A DNA stretch of 64,000 bases from an uncultured Actinomyces sp. (GCA_900545825.1 URAS01000002.1:62001-126000); one strand, 5' to 3'; counted from the stretch's first letter, positions 7,650-16,845 are shown. Translations and numbers: made by a program. The notes: generated by a model from the sequence alone, not told the origin.

Positions 7650-9401
7650 TTACATGAGGCCGGCGTCGTGGACCAGCTTGCCCACGACCGTCCCGTCGAC
7701 GTACTTGTCGAGCTTCTTCATCGGGCCCTTGAGCTCGAGCTTCTTGCCGTCACGCAGCCGCGAGGTCGCCTCGAGGAGCGTGCGGACGTCGTACGTCGAG
7801 TTGAACGTCTCGGGGACGCCGCGGTCGACGTTGAACAGCTGGTAGACGGCCTCCATGCCCGTACGCACCGAGTATTCGGTGGTGAAGATGCAGTCGCGGC
7901 CGGTCTCGGCGAACTGGCCGAGGAACGCGAAGTTCTCGGCGCCCGACGGAACGACGTCCGGGCGGTCACCGGCGGCGCGCGGCATGAAGAACGAGGTGAC
8001 GTACGGCATCATGACCGGAACGGTCTTGGCGCCGGTCGCGGCCAGCTCGTCGATCTCCGACACGGGCACGCCCAGGTGGTAGAGCCACTCGGCGGTGATT
8101 TCCTCGCCCGTACACTCGGCCATCGTCTTGTTGATGTAGTTGCCCGGGCGGTCGACGAACAGCGAGTAGATCCAGACGACGATCTGGTCCTTCGGCTGAT
8201 TCTTGAAGTGTGGCTGGCGGTTAACCGTCCAGCTCATCAACCAGTTCGAGTCCTTGACCGTGACGATGCCGCCGGTGACAACGCGGCCCGAGAACGGGTC
8301 ACGCTTGCAAATGCGCCGGATGTATTCCGGAATCCGCTCGTCCAGCGTCGTCGCCGTCGCCGACTCCCACTTGGTCTCGTCGATCGACGTGCAGAACTTC
8401 TCGGGGTGCCCGAAGCTGGGATCCTTGCGCGCGATCGACTTCCACAGCTCCCACGCGGGAGCGGGCGACCGGTCGAGCTTGGCCGGGGTGTGGTGGTCAC
8501 CCTCGTCGGAGTTATCGACCAGCGACCCGATGGTGACGAGCGCAAAGTCGTCCTCGCCCAGCTGGGTCACCTGCTCGGCACCCTCGCCCTGCTTCCAGTG
8601 GATCGCCGTCACGCGCTTGCTGTCGCCAGAGAAGGCGAAGTCGAGGTCGGTGACCGTCGTGTCGTACTGGAAGGTGACGTTGTGGTCCTTCAAGTAGGCG
8701 ATCATCGGGAGGACGAGCGACTCGTACTGGTTGTACTTCGTGAACTTCAGCGCCGAGAAGTCCGGCAGGCCACCGATGTGGTGGACGAAGCGGTGGAGGT
8801 ACAGCTTGAACTCGAGCGCCGAGTGCCACTCCTCGAACGCGAACATCGTCCGCCAGTACATCCAGAAGTTCGAGGCGAAGAATTCGTCGCTCATCACCTC
8901 GTTAATGCGGACGTTTTCGAGCTTCTCGCGCGGCGCCATAAAGATCTTCACCAGCTCTTTTTGGCCCTTGGGCGTGAGCGTGAACATGTCTTTGGTATTC
9001 GCCGACTGCCCGCGGTTGACCGTGGCGCGCTCGAGCGAATAGTTCGGGTCATCCTTGTTCAGCCAGTAGAACTCGTCGAGGACGGACGCACCCTCGACCT
9101 CGAGCGACGGCACCGAACGGAAGCAGTCCCACAGGCATTCGAAGTGGTTTTCCATCTCGCGGCCGCCACGGATGACGAAGCCCTTCTCGGGTTCCTGGAT
9201 TCCGTCGAGGGCGCCACCGGGAATGGGATCCTTCTCGATGACGGTGATGTTCTCGCCGGGAATCCCGGCATCGCGAATGGCAAAGATCGCCGCGGTGAGC
9301 GACGCGAGGCCGGAACCGACCAGCCACATGTGCTTGTCCTCGGCGTGGGGAACAGGACGCGGGCGGGCAAAGGCCTCATAGTTACCGGAGCTGTAATACA
9401 T
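7650..9401 (-). CDS. ohyA: Oleate hydratase (FAD-dependent, myosin-cross-reactive antigen family)
   Basis: A 583-residue flavoprotein. It adds water to the cis-9 double bond of unsaturated fatty acids (oleate to 10-hydroxystearate), often a detoxification of host or environmental fatty acids. Hallmarks are MYYSSGNYEAFARPRPV at the start, MWLVGSGLASLTAAIFAIRDAG (FAD-binding Rossmann), GGALDGI, RGGREMENHFECLWD and the C-terminal GQFAETGRDCIFTTEYSVRT. The ATG at 9401 has AGGAAGGAAAG in front and matches the conserved family N-terminus; further upstream extension is not family-like. It is divergent from a TetR gene with a palindrome between, so derepression by fatty acids is likely. Confidence 0.95.
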   Translation of the reverse strand: MYYSSGNYEAFARPRPVPHAEDKHMWLVGSGLASLTAAIFAIRDAGIPGENITVIEKDPIPGGALDGIQEPEKGFVIRGGREMENHFECLWDCFRSVPSLEVEGASVLDEFYWLNKDDPNYSLERATVNRGQSANTKDMFTLTPKGQKELVKIFMAPREKLENVRINEVMSDEFFASNFWMYWRTMFAFEEWHSALEFKLYLHRFVHHIGGLPDFSALKFTKYNQYESLVLPMIAYLKDHNVTFQYDTTVTDLDFAFSGDSKRVTAIHWKQGEGAEQVTQLGEDDFALVTIGSLVDNSDEGDHHTPAKLDRSPAPAWELWKSIARKDPSFGHPEKFCTSIDETKWESATATTLDERIPEYIRRICKRDPFSGRVVTGGIVTVKDSNWLMSWTVNRQPHFKNQPKDQIVVWIYSLFVDRPGNYINKTMAECTGEEITAEWLYHLGVPVSEIDELAATGAKTVPVMMPYVTSFFMPRAAGDRPDVVPSGAENFAFLGQFAETGRDCIFTTEYSVRTGMEAVYQLFNVDRGVPETFNSTYDVRTLLEATSRLRDGKKLELKGPMKKLDKYVDGTVVGKLVHDAGLM

Positions 9402-9553
9402 CCACTTTCCTTCCTCGTTGAATACGCAAAGCGGGACAACCGGCGGGCTCGTCAGTCGTGCCAAGAGCCGCCTGTCACGACCCATTCTAGTCACCCCCTG
9501 AGTGCGCTCAACTTTTTATGGAGTAGGCTGTTGCCGTTCAGCTGCCTCGCACC

Positions 9554-9565
9554 GACCGATCGGTC
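9554..9565. promoter_or_regulatory. TetR-type operator between oleate hydratase and tetR
   Basis: GACCGATCGGTC is a perfect 12-bp palindrome inside ACCGACCGATCGGTCTTC, located 20 bases before the TetR start in the divergent intergenic region. Its position and symmetry fit autoregulation and control of the oleate hydratase gene. Confidence 0.65.
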
Positions 9566-9584
9566 TTCGATCTTTTGCACCACC

Positions 9585-10271
9585 ATGAGCGCCCAGACAC
9601 CCCACCAAGAAAGGCCCACGACGGCGACCTCCGCCGCCGCCCCGTCACGCGCACCCCAGGCGACGCCACCGACGGGACGCCGCGAGCGCGCGAAGGCCGA
9701 GAAGCGGGCCCGGATTAGTGCGGCGATCAGCGAGCTGTTGGCGACGCGTGGATACGTCGGGATGACAACGGCGGACGTGTCGCGGCTGGCGAAGGTGTCG
9801 GAGGGGACGGTGTTCCAGTACGCCGCCAGCAAACCCGAGATGCTCATGATGGCGACGGCCCAGCGGTGGCGGCCCTACGTCGAGGTCGACGTCGACCAGA
9901 TCGTTCGCGAGTGTCCGCGGCCGCTCGATGCGATCGTCGCGATCCTTGATCCGATCATCGAGGATTCCCTGGCGTCGCCCGACACGACGGTGTTTATTGC
10001 CCGCGAGATCCTCTTTGGGACCGACGGTGTCTACCGCCGCGAGGTCCAGGCGATTGTCCGCGACCTCGAGCGCGTCATCGCCCGCGTCATCGCCGAGGAC
10101 GCCGAGCCGAGCGAGATGGACGAGCTGGGCGCCAAGCTCGTCGTGTCGGCCACGCTGGTCGAGCTCAACCGCACCCGCGAGAAGGGCGTCGACCCCGACG
10201 TCCTCCACCGGCAGCTGCGCCAGCTCATCGCCGTCATCCTCGCGGGCATGGCCGACGCCCCCGCCCTTTAG
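9585..10271 (+). CDS. TetR/AcrR-family regulator divergent from oleate hydratase
   Basis: A 228-residue regulator. An unstructured N-terminal ~35 residues (Ala/Pro/Thr-rich) precedes the DNA-binding helix-turn-helix (RISAAISELLATRGYVGMTT, then SEGTVFQYAASKPEMLM). A helical ligand domain follows. The start ATG at 9585 has no Shine-Dalgarno, so this may be leaderless; an internal start would be needed to remove the odd N-terminus but none has better signals. Position suggests it senses fatty acids or acyl-CoA and represses ohyA. Confidence 0.82.
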   Translation: MSAQTPHQERPTTATSAAAPSRAPQATPPTGRRERAKAEKRARISAAISELLATRGYVGMTTADVSRLAKVSEGTVFQYAASKPEMLMMATAQRWRPYVEVDVDQIVRECPRPLDAIVAILDPIIEDSLASPDTTVFIAREILFGTDGVYRREVQAIVRDLERVIARVIAEDAEPSEMDELGAKLVVSATLVELNRTREKGVDPDVLHRQLRQLIAVILAGMADAPAL

Positions 10272-10473
10272 GCCCCGCTAGGGTCCACCACCCACATCCC
10301 GCCTTCGGGGGCCACGACGCGTGCCCGCGGCCCGCGGGCGACCACCCTTCGAGATTTCGTCTGATGTTTCCGCGGCGGAGAGCACCGGCATCTCTGCCCG
10401 CCATTGCGCGGAAAGGTCGCCATTACGACGCCGCGTCGCAAAAGCAAGAGTGTGACAAAACATGGTCAACCCC
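10272..10473. other. Gene-free stretch before the pyrophosphatase promoter
   Basis: No coding frame with support and no repeat is seen between the TetR stop and the promoter candidate of the pyrophosphatase gene. AT content rises towards 10440-10520. Confidence 0.4.
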
Positions 10474-10502
10474 TGCCAACCGCGCCGCAAAGTGGTTAGC
10501 AT
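10474..10502 (+). promoter_or_regulatory. Promoter candidate for the membrane pyrophosphatase gene
   Basis: TGCCAA at 10474 and TAGCAT at 10497 are separated by 17 bases in an AT-richer segment, with a ~45-base leader before the start codon. The -35 match is weak. Confidence 0.35.
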
Positions 10503-10552
10503 TTTTCGTGACGCGTCCCGCGTCGCCATAGTGATCCGGACAACGAGGTGCC

Positions 10553-13084
10553 ATGTTTACTTTGGGCGCATCGATAGCGCATCTATCTCCCATTCCACGC
10601 CCCTTCGACTCCTCAGGAGGTGAAGCGGACCTCACGCTCCCCGACGCGTTACATACCGTGTCGATTCACGGCATCAGCGGCCACGCCCTGTTGCTCGTCG
10701 GCATGGCGATCTGCGTGCTGGGCCTTATTTTTGGCCTCATTACGTTTGTTAAGCTCCGTAATCTGCCGGTCCATTCCTCGATGAAAGAGATGGCCGACCT
10801 CATCTACGAGACGTGCAAGGCTTATCTCGTCCGCCAGGGCGCGTTCCTCATGCTGCTGTGGGTGTTTATCACCGCCGTCATCCTTGTCTACTACAAGGCG
10901 CTGGTCGGCTTCGGTTGGGGCAAGGTCGCCATTATCGTCATCTTCAGTCTGCTGGGCATGGCGGGGTCGTATTCGGTCGCCTGGTTCGGCATTCGCGTCA
11001 ACACGTTCGCTAATTCGCGCACGGCCTTTTCGTCGCTGCGCGGGAAGCCCTATTCCGTCCACCGGATTCCGCTGCTCGCGGGCATGTCGATCGGCATGGT
11101 GCTCATTTCCCTCGAGCTGCTCATGATGCTCATCATTTTGACGCTGTTGCCGCTCGATATCGCCGGCCAGTGCTTCATCGGGTTCGCGATCGGCGAGTCG
11201 CTCGGCGCGTCGGCGCTGCGCATCGCCGGCGGCATTTTCACGAAGATCGCCGACATCGGCGCCGACCTCATGAAGATCGTCTTCAAGATCGACGAGGACG
11301 ACCCGCGTAACCCCGGCGTCATCGCCGACTGCACGGGCGACAACGCCGGCGACTCGGTGGGGCCGTCGGCCGACGGTTTCGAAACGTACGGCGTAACCGG
11401 CGTCGCCCTCGTCACCTTCATCCTCCTGGCGATCCCCCAGTCGAACGAAACCCTGCAGGCGCTCCTGCTCATCTGGATCTTCGTCGTCCGCGCGTCGATG
11501 ATCGTCGCCGCGGTCATCGCGTTCGGCATCAATTCGGCGTGGGTCAAGGCCAAGTGGGGCGACGCCAAGCGGATGAACTTCGAGGCGCCGCTGTCGACCC
11601 TCGTGTGGTTGACGTCGCTCGTGTGCATCGGCGTCGTCTTCCTCGTCACGTGGTTCGCGCTGGGCGACGCGCCCTCGTCGCTCATCGCCACGCCGCACCT
11701 GTGGGTGCGCCTCGCCGGCATCGTCACGTGCGGCACACTGGCCGGCGCGATCATCCCGGAGCTCGTCAAGGTCTTCACCTCGACCCGCGCCCGCCACGTC
11801 CGCGAGACCGTCAAGTCGTCTCGCGAGGGCGGCGCGTCCCTCAACATCCTCTCGGGCCTGGTCGCCGGTAACTTCTCGGCGTACTGGCTGGGCGTGGTCG
11901 TCGTCGGCCTCATGGGCGGGGCCTACCTTATCTCGACCGGTATCGACCCGGCCGACATGAAGGCGCCCGCGGTGTTCGCGTTCGGCCTCGTCGCCTTCGG
12001 GTTCCTCGGGATGGGCCCGGTGACGATCGCCGTCGACTCGTACGGCCCGGTCACCGACAACGCCCAGTCCGTCTACGAGCTGTCGCGGATCGAGTCGGTG
12101 CCCGACATCGAATCCCAGGTCACCGAGTTGCTCGGCGTCGAGCCGCACTGGTCGCAGGCGAAGTTCATGCTCGAGGACAACGACGGCGCCGGCAACACGT
12201 TTAAGGCGACGGCCAAGCCCGTCCTCATCGGCACGGCCGTCGTCGGCGCGACGACGATGATCTTCTCGATCATCATCGCCCTCACCCAGGGGCTCACCGA
12301 CGGCCTCGACAAGCTGTCGCTGCTGCACGCCCCGTTCCTCCTCGGCCTCATCACCGGCGGCGCCGTTATTTACTGGTTCTCCGGCGCGTCGATCCAGGCG
12401 GTGACCACGGGCGCGAACCGCGCCGTCTCGTACATCAAGGAATCGATTCACCTCGACGCCAGCGCCGAACGTGCGTCGGTCAAGGATTCGCGCCGCATCG
12501 TCGAGATCTGCACCCAGTACGCCCAGCAGGGGATGCTCTACATCTTCCTCGCCGTATTCTTCGGCACGCTGGCGTTCGCGTTCGTCGAGCCGTTCTTCTT
12601 CATCGGCTACCTCATCTCGATCGCCATTTTCGGCCTCTACCAGGCCATCTTTATGGCGAACGCCGGCGGCGCGTGGGATAACGCCAAGAAGGTCGTCGAG
12701 GTCGACCTCCACATGAAGGGCACCGCGCTGCACGACGCGACGATCGTCGGCGACACCGTCGGCGACCCGTTCAAGGACACGTCGTCGGTCGCCCTCAACC
12801 CGATCATCAAGTTCACGACCCTGTTTGGCCTGTTGGCCGTCGAGTTGGCGGTCAGCCTGACGGACCAGGGGCACGCGTCGCTCGTCCACGTGTTGGCGGT
12901 CGTGTTCTTCGTCGTGTCGGCGTTCTTCGTCTACCAGTCGTTCTACTCCATGCGGATTCGCCAGGAGTCGTCGGACGCCGCCCTCGACGAGGAGCCCGGG
13001 TCGCCGGCGCCCCTGGGTTCGGCCTCCGACCTCGACGCCGCGTCTCCCGCTAACCCGACCAGTGCTTCAGGCAAGGAGGCTTAA
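10553..13084 (+). CDS. hppA: Membrane-bound ion-pumping pyrophosphatase, divergent subfamily
   Basis: An 843-residue, ~16-segment membrane protein that couples PPi hydrolysis to ion (H+ or Na+) export. The substrate-binding block DEDDPRNPGVIADCTGDNAG followed by DSVGPSADGFETYGVTG and the C-terminal VGDTVGDPFKDTSS are clear. The usual DVGADLVGKVE is replaced by DIGADLMKIVFKI. At the site deciding potassium dependence the sequence is GNTFKA: Lys at the A/K position predicts K+-independence. This combination resembles the divergent proton-pumping group that I recall being described from Chlorobium and Cellulomonas. The start at 10553 has GAGGTG; the first ~45 residues are extra. The last ~40 residues are a charged Pro/Ser/Ala tail. 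It is followed after three bases by a glycosyltransferase-like gene. Confidence 0.93.
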   Translation: MFTLGASIAHLSPIPRPFDSSGGEADLTLPDALHTVSIHGISGHALLLVGMAICVLGLIFGLITFVKLRNLPVHSSMKEMADLIYETCKAYLVRQGAFLMLLWVFITAVILVYYKALVGFGWGKVAIIVIFSLLGMAGSYSVAWFGIRVNTFANSRTAFSSLRGKPYSVHRIPLLAGMSIGMVLISLELLMMLIILTLLPLDIAGQCFIGFAIGESLGASALRIAGGIFTKIADIGADLMKIVFKIDEDDPRNPGVIADCTGDNAGDSVGPSADGFETYGVTGVALVTFILLAIPQSNETLQALLLIWIFVVRASMIVAAVIAFGINSAWVKAKWGDAKRMNFEAPLSTLVWLTSLVCIGVVFLVTWFALGDAPSSLIATPHLWVRLAGIVTCGTLAGAIIPELVKVFTSTRARHVRETVKSSREGGASLNILSGLVAGNFSAYWLGVVVVGLMGGAYLISTGIDPADMKAPAVFAFGLVAFGFLGMGPVTIAVDSYGPVTDNAQSVYELSRIESVPDIESQVTELLGVEPHWSQAKFMLEDNDGAGNTFKATAKPVLIGTAVVGATTMIFSIIIALTQGLTDGLDKLSLLHAPFLLGLITGGAVIYWFSGASIQAVTTGANRAVSYIKESIHLDASAERASVKDSRRIVEICTQYAQQGMLYIFLAVFFGTLAFAFVEPFFFIGYLISIAIFGLYQAIFMANAGGAWDNAKKVVEVDLHMKGTALHDATIVGDTVGDPFKDTSSVALNPIIKFTTLFGLLAVELAVSLTDQGHASLVHVLAVVFFVVSAFFVYQSFYSMRIRQESSDAALDEEPGSPAPLGSASDLDAASPANPTSASGKEA

Positions 13085-13087
13085 GCA

Positions 13088-14137
13088 ATGAGAATCGCAG
13101 TGAAATACGACGCCGCGTCCGTCGATGCCGACGGTCACGTCGCCGGACATGCGGCGGGTGACACCCTCGTTCGCCGTATTCTCCGCATCTTCCCCGGCTC
13201 GATCCTCATCGGCGCGCCCGCCCGGCGCTGCCAGGGGTTCGACGTCGAGCCGCTCGAGTTCATCGACCCGGCCGACACCGTCGTCATCAACATGGATGTC
13301 ATCGACTCGCCGCGGATCTGGCAGAAACTCCAGCGTCCGGGCGAGGACGAGCCGCGGATCATGAACTTCCTCTGGTGGACGCCACGTACCGTGACCAGCG
13401 ACGTCGGTATCGCCCTCCTCGCCCTGTCGTGCGCCGTGTTCCCGACGTTCGCGAACTCGGAGCGCACGGCCAACGAGATCCGCGAGGTCGTCAACAAGTG
13501 GTCGGTCCCCCAGCTGTCGAACCGCGCGAAGCTCGGATGGGTGAACCTCGGCTTCCGCCTAGCCCACGTGCGCCCGCGCGTCCAGACGGACGTGCCCGTC
13601 GTGCTGTATCCCGCGATCTACCTGTCCGCGGCGAAGCGACCCGACGACTTCTCCGAGGTCGTCGAATGGGTGCGTAAGCAGACGCCGATCAAGGTCGAGA
13701 TGCGCCTCCACGAATCCCACCTCGTGTCCGAGCGGGCCATGCGTTTCTCCAGGCGAGACTGGATTTGGGTGGGGCCGCTGACGGCCTCGCGATCCAGCTA
13801 CTGGGAGGCGCTGGCCCACACGACGGCGTTCCTCGCGACGGCCAGCGACGAGTCGTACGGCCTGTCCTACGTCGAGGCCCTGGGTGCCGGCGTCATCGGC
13901 ATCTTCCCCGACCGGCCGTGGGCGCGGGCGCTCGTGCCCGAGGGGTACCCGTTCTTCTACCGCGACCTCGACGAGGCGAAAGAGATGCTGCTGCGCGCCG
14001 TCACCGAGCCGGACGAGTGCCGCGCCGAGATGGAACGCTGCGTCGACGGGACGCTGTCCGACTGGATCGCCAAGCACCACTCCGACGACGCCTTCGACGT
14101 GTCGCTGGTCGCCCACGTCAAGCAGTGGTTCGGCTAA
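13088..14137 (+). CDS. Glycosyltransferase-like (GT-B) protein of unknown substrate
   Basis: A 349-residue soluble protein. The C-terminal half has the retaining GT4-type motif (ASDESYGLSYVEALGAGVIG, an E-x7-E-like pattern) and a nearby RDWIWVGPLT segment typical of chain-order searches in group 1 glycosyltransferases. The N-terminal half lacks a confidently recognised acceptor motif. Its ribosome site (AGGAGG) lies inside the last codons of the pyrophosphatase gene, so the two are co-translated. I do not know a family name; a link between PPi-driven transport and this enzyme is only suggested by position. Confidence 0.5.
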   Translation: MRIAVKYDAASVDADGHVAGHAAGDTLVRRILRIFPGSILIGAPARRCQGFDVEPLEFIDPADTVVINMDVIDSPRIWQKLQRPGEDEPRIMNFLWWTPRTVTSDVGIALLALSCAVFPTFANSERTANEIREVVNKWSVPQLSNRAKLGWVNLGFRLAHVRPRVQTDVPVVLYPAIYLSAAKRPDDFSEVVEWVRKQTPIKVEMRLHESHLVSERAMRFSRRDWIWVGPLTASRSSYWEALAHTTAFLATASDESYGLSYVEALGAGVIGIFPDRPWARALVPEGYPFFYRDLDEAKEMLLRAVTEPDECRAEMERCVDGTLSDWIAKHHSDDAFDVSLVAHVKQWFG

Positions 14138-14159
14138 GCCGGATCGGGTTTTCTTTTCT

Positions 14160-14294
14160 CGCGGCGCCCGGGGGATGCCCTCCCCCTCCCCCGGGCGCCG
14201 CGCGTTGCGGTACGGCGCGAGTGAACGTGATGAAAAGGGTCATGTTCACGGGTTTGGCCCCATGAGCGTGATCGAAGCGGACAGAAGGATCACG
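14160..14294. repeat. Composite intergenic repeat, copy 3 (terminator hairpin plus AACGTGA palindrome)
   Basis: A 16-bp perfect stem, CGCGGCGCCCGGGGGA at 14160 and its complement ending at 14202, follows the glycosyltransferase stop and is a clear terminator. At 14221-14249 comes the palindrome with arms GTGAACGTGA and TCATGTTCAC. A further pair CGTGATC/GATCACG sits at 14267-14294. The order hairpin-palindrome matches the other copies. Confidence 0.65.
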
Positions 14295-14357
14295 TTGACG
14301 GCGGTATCGGGCGCGGGGGCGAGCGGGGAACGATAGGCTCGCTGGCAGGGGGTCACG

Positions 14358-16004
14358 ATGACGACACGGTCACTGCCCAATCTGGGCGTCAGCGCGCAGG
14401 TTCTTGCGCCCTATCTGCGCGTTATCCGCGAGAAGACGCAGATCCCGGTCGACTTTCCGCCCGCCGCTCAGGCCGAGGCCGCTGCGGCAGCCGCGACGTG
14501 GCGCGCCCTCGTCGATTCGCTGGAGTTTCCCACCCTCGACTGGGCGACGCACCTGGCCAAGACGGCGGATCCCGTGGCGGCGGTGGCGACGCTGCCGCGC
14601 GTCGAAGTCGACCCCTCCCGGGCCGATCACGCGTTGACGCCGGGCGCCCTTCCCCACATCGACGCGACGGCGATCCCCCTGGTGACGATCGACCCGGCGG
14701 AGTCGACCGACCTCGACCAGGCCGTCTACCTGGCCGAGCTGTCGACGGACGGCCGGGCCCGCTACCTCGTCGTTTACGCGATCGCGTCGGTCGCGACCTT
14801 CGTGCGCCCCGGCGGCGCCCTCGACCAGGCGGTGTGGCAGCGCGGCACATCCGTCTACATGCCCGACCAGACGATCCCCCTGCACCCGCCGTGCCTGTCC
14901 GCCGGCGCGGCGTCGCTGCTGCCGGGCCAGGTGTGCCCGGCGTACGTGTGGAGCATCGTCCTGTCCGAGGAGGGCAAGTCGATCACCTCGCGCGTCGATC
15001 GGGCGTTCGTCAGGTCGCGCGCGAAGCTGTCGTACGAGCAGGTCAACGCGGCCGTCGCGGACGGCGCCTCGCTGCCCGCGGCGGCGCCGAGCGACCTCCC
15101 CCGTCTGCTGCGGACGATCGGCGAGCTGCGCGCCGCCCGCGAGGCCGACCGCGGCGGCGTCTCGGCACGCGTGCCCGAGCAGGAGGTCGTCACCGAGGGC
15201 GACCGCTACCGGATCGCCTACCGCGCAAACACGCCGGCCGAGGAGTGGAACGCCCAGATTTCGCTGCTCACGGGCATCCGGGCGGCCCGGCACATGCGCA
15301 AGGCGAACGTCGGGATCATGCGGACGCTGCCGCCGGCACGCGACGAGGACCTCGCCCGGCTGCGCAACATCGCCCGCGCCCTCCACATCGACTGGCCCGA
15401 TACCATGCCCTACCCCGAGGTCGTCCGCGCCCTCGACCCGGCGGATCCGGCGCACGCGGCGTTCCTCCTCGAGGGGACCAGCCTGTTTCGCGGGTCCGGG
15501 TACCGCGCGTTCGGCGCGCACAATACCCAGCCGCTGCCCCATTCGGCGGCCGACGGGATCATCCACGCGGCGATCGCCGCCGAATATGCGCACGTCACGG
15601 CGCCGCTGCGGCGGCTCGTCGACCGCTACGGCGAGGAGGTGTGCGTCGCCCAGTGCGCCGGCGAGCCCACGCCCGCGTGGGTCGTCCAGGCGCTCGACCA
15701 GCTGCCGGCCGTGATGGAGCGGACGACCTCGCGTGCGTCGCAGGCGACGAAGCAGGCCCTCAAGATTATTCAGACACTGACGATGCAGGGCCGCGAGGGG
15801 CAGGTTTTCGCCGGCGCTGCCGTCGAGAAGCACGGCGACCACATGCGCGTCATGCTCGCCGAACCCGCCGTCATGGCCCACTGCGACGAGGACGTCGCCC
15901 TCGGCCAGGCCGGCCAGTTCCAGCTGGTCTCGGCGAACCTCGACGACAACCGCATCACGGTCCGCCCGGCGCGGGCCCCTAGTCTTCGGGGACGTAGCCG
16001 CTGA
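14358..16004 (+). CDS. RNB-domain 3'-5' exoribonuclease (RNase II/R family)
   Basis: A 548-residue protein. The RNB catalytic signature TIDPAESTDLDQAVYLAEL (residues ~112-130) carries the conserved Asp residues for two-metal catalysis. MPDQTIPLHPPCLSAGAASL and the later RGSGYRAFGAHNTQPLPHS and TAPLRRLVDRYGEE are also family motifs. It lacks obvious cold-shock and S1 domains of full RNase R (usually >700 residues), as is common for the short actinobacterial form. It should degrade single-stranded RNA processively. The start is ATG at 14358 with a G-rich stretch upstream. Its 3' end overlaps the convergent aldo/keto reductase gene by 26 bases. Confidence 0.85.
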   Translation: MTTRSLPNLGVSAQVLAPYLRVIREKTQIPVDFPPAAQAEAAAAAATWRALVDSLEFPTLDWATHLAKTADPVAAVATLPRVEVDPSRADHALTPGALPHIDATAIPLVTIDPAESTDLDQAVYLAELSTDGRARYLVVYAIASVATFVRPGGALDQAVWQRGTSVYMPDQTIPLHPPCLSAGAASLLPGQVCPAYVWSIVLSEEGKSITSRVDRAFVRSRAKLSYEQVNAAVADGASLPAAAPSDLPRLLRTIGELRAAREADRGGVSARVPEQEVVTEGDRYRIAYRANTPAEEWNAQISLLTGIRAARHMRKANVGIMRTLPPARDEDLARLRNIARALHIDWPDTMPYPEVVRALDPADPAHAAFLLEGTSLFRGSGYRAFGAHNTQPLPHSAADGIIHAAIAAEYAHVTAPLRRLVDRYGEEVCVAQCAGEPTPAWVVQALDQLPAVMERTTSRASQATKQALKIIQTLTMQGREGQVFAGAAVEKHGDHMRVMLAEPAVMAHCDEDVALGQAGQFQLVSANLDDNRITVRPARAPSLRGRSR

Positions 16005-16845
16005 GCATCCGCTCCTGCTCCTCGAGGGTGTAATCGAAGAAACGTCGCCCGCAGTCGAGGGTCGCGATCTGCGCCATGTCGTCGGAGGTGAGGGCGAAGT
16101 CGAAGATCGCCATGTTGTCGGCGATGTGGGCCGGGTTCGTCGACTTGGGGAACACGACGTTGCCGCGCTGGATGTGCCACCGCAGAATGACCTGCGCCGG
16201 CGTCTTGCCGTACCGCTTCCCCAGTTGGGCAAAGACGTCCTCGTCCAGCAGGCCCTGATCGCCGTGGCCCAGCGGATACCAGCTTTCGATGATCGTCCCG
16301 TACGGTTCCATGCGCCGCCTGAGGTCGTCCTGCGGGTAGTAGGGGTGGCACTCGACCTGGTTGACCGCGGGCTTGATCGAAGCGGCGTCGGCGAGCTCCT
16401 CCAGCCGCTCGCTCTCAAAGTTCGAGATCCCGATCGAGCGGACCTTACCGGCCGCGACGGCGTCCTCCATGTCCGCCCAGGCGCCCAGGTAGTCCCCGAA
16501 CTGCTGGTGGAGCAGCAGGAGGTCGATGTAGTCGGTGCCCAGGCGGGCGAGCATCTTGTCGATCGCCGCCGAGGTCGCGCCGCGGCCGTACTCGCTCGGC
16601 CACAGCTTCGTCGTCACCCACACGTCGTCCCGGGCGACGCCGCTGGCACGGATGCCGCGGCCGACGCCGCGTTCGTTCTGGTAGGCGTGCGCAGTGTCGA
16701 TGTGGCGGTAGCCGAGCGCCAGCGCCTCGCGGACGGCGTTCACCGTCGCGTCGCCCTCGGGCACCTGGTAGACGCCGAGTCCGAACTGGGGAATCTCGTT
16801 GCCGTCGTTCAACATGAGGAACGTCTGGTCCGTCAAAGCAGTCAT
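15979..16845 (-). CDS. Aldo/keto reductase (2,5-diketo-gluconate reductase type)
   Basis: A 288-residue NADPH-dependent carbonyl reductase of the AKR5-like group. The catalytic tetrad is visible: Asp and Tyr in GYRHIDTAHAYQNE, Lys in VWVTTKLWPSEYG, His in IDLLLLHQQFGDY. GKVRSIGISNFESERLEEL and the C-terminal cofactor motif VVFPKSTNPAHIADNM also fit. Substrate is broad in this family and cannot be fixed. AAAGGA lies upstream of the ATG at 16845. A TetR-type regulator is divergent, so induction by a toxic aldehyde or redox stress is possible. Confidence 0.9.
   Translation of the reverse strand: MTALTDQTFLMLNDGNEIPQFGLGVYQVPEGDATVNAVREALALGYRHIDTAHAYQNERGVGRGIRASGVARDDVWVTTKLWPSEYGRGATSAAIDKMLARLGTDYIDLLLLHQQFGDYLGAWADMEDAVAAGKVRSIGISNFESERLEELADAASIKPAVNQVECHPYYPQDDLRRRMEPYGTIIESWYPLGHGDQGLLDEDVFAQLGKRYGKTPAQVILRWHIQRGNVVFPKSTNPAHIADNMAIFDFALTSDDMAQIATLDCGRRFFDYTLEEQERMLSGYVPED

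Noticed and set aside
7647..9584. Plus-strand extension of the TetR gene to 7647
   Set aside because: The region is antisense to oleate hydratase; the TetR domain begins only after 9585.
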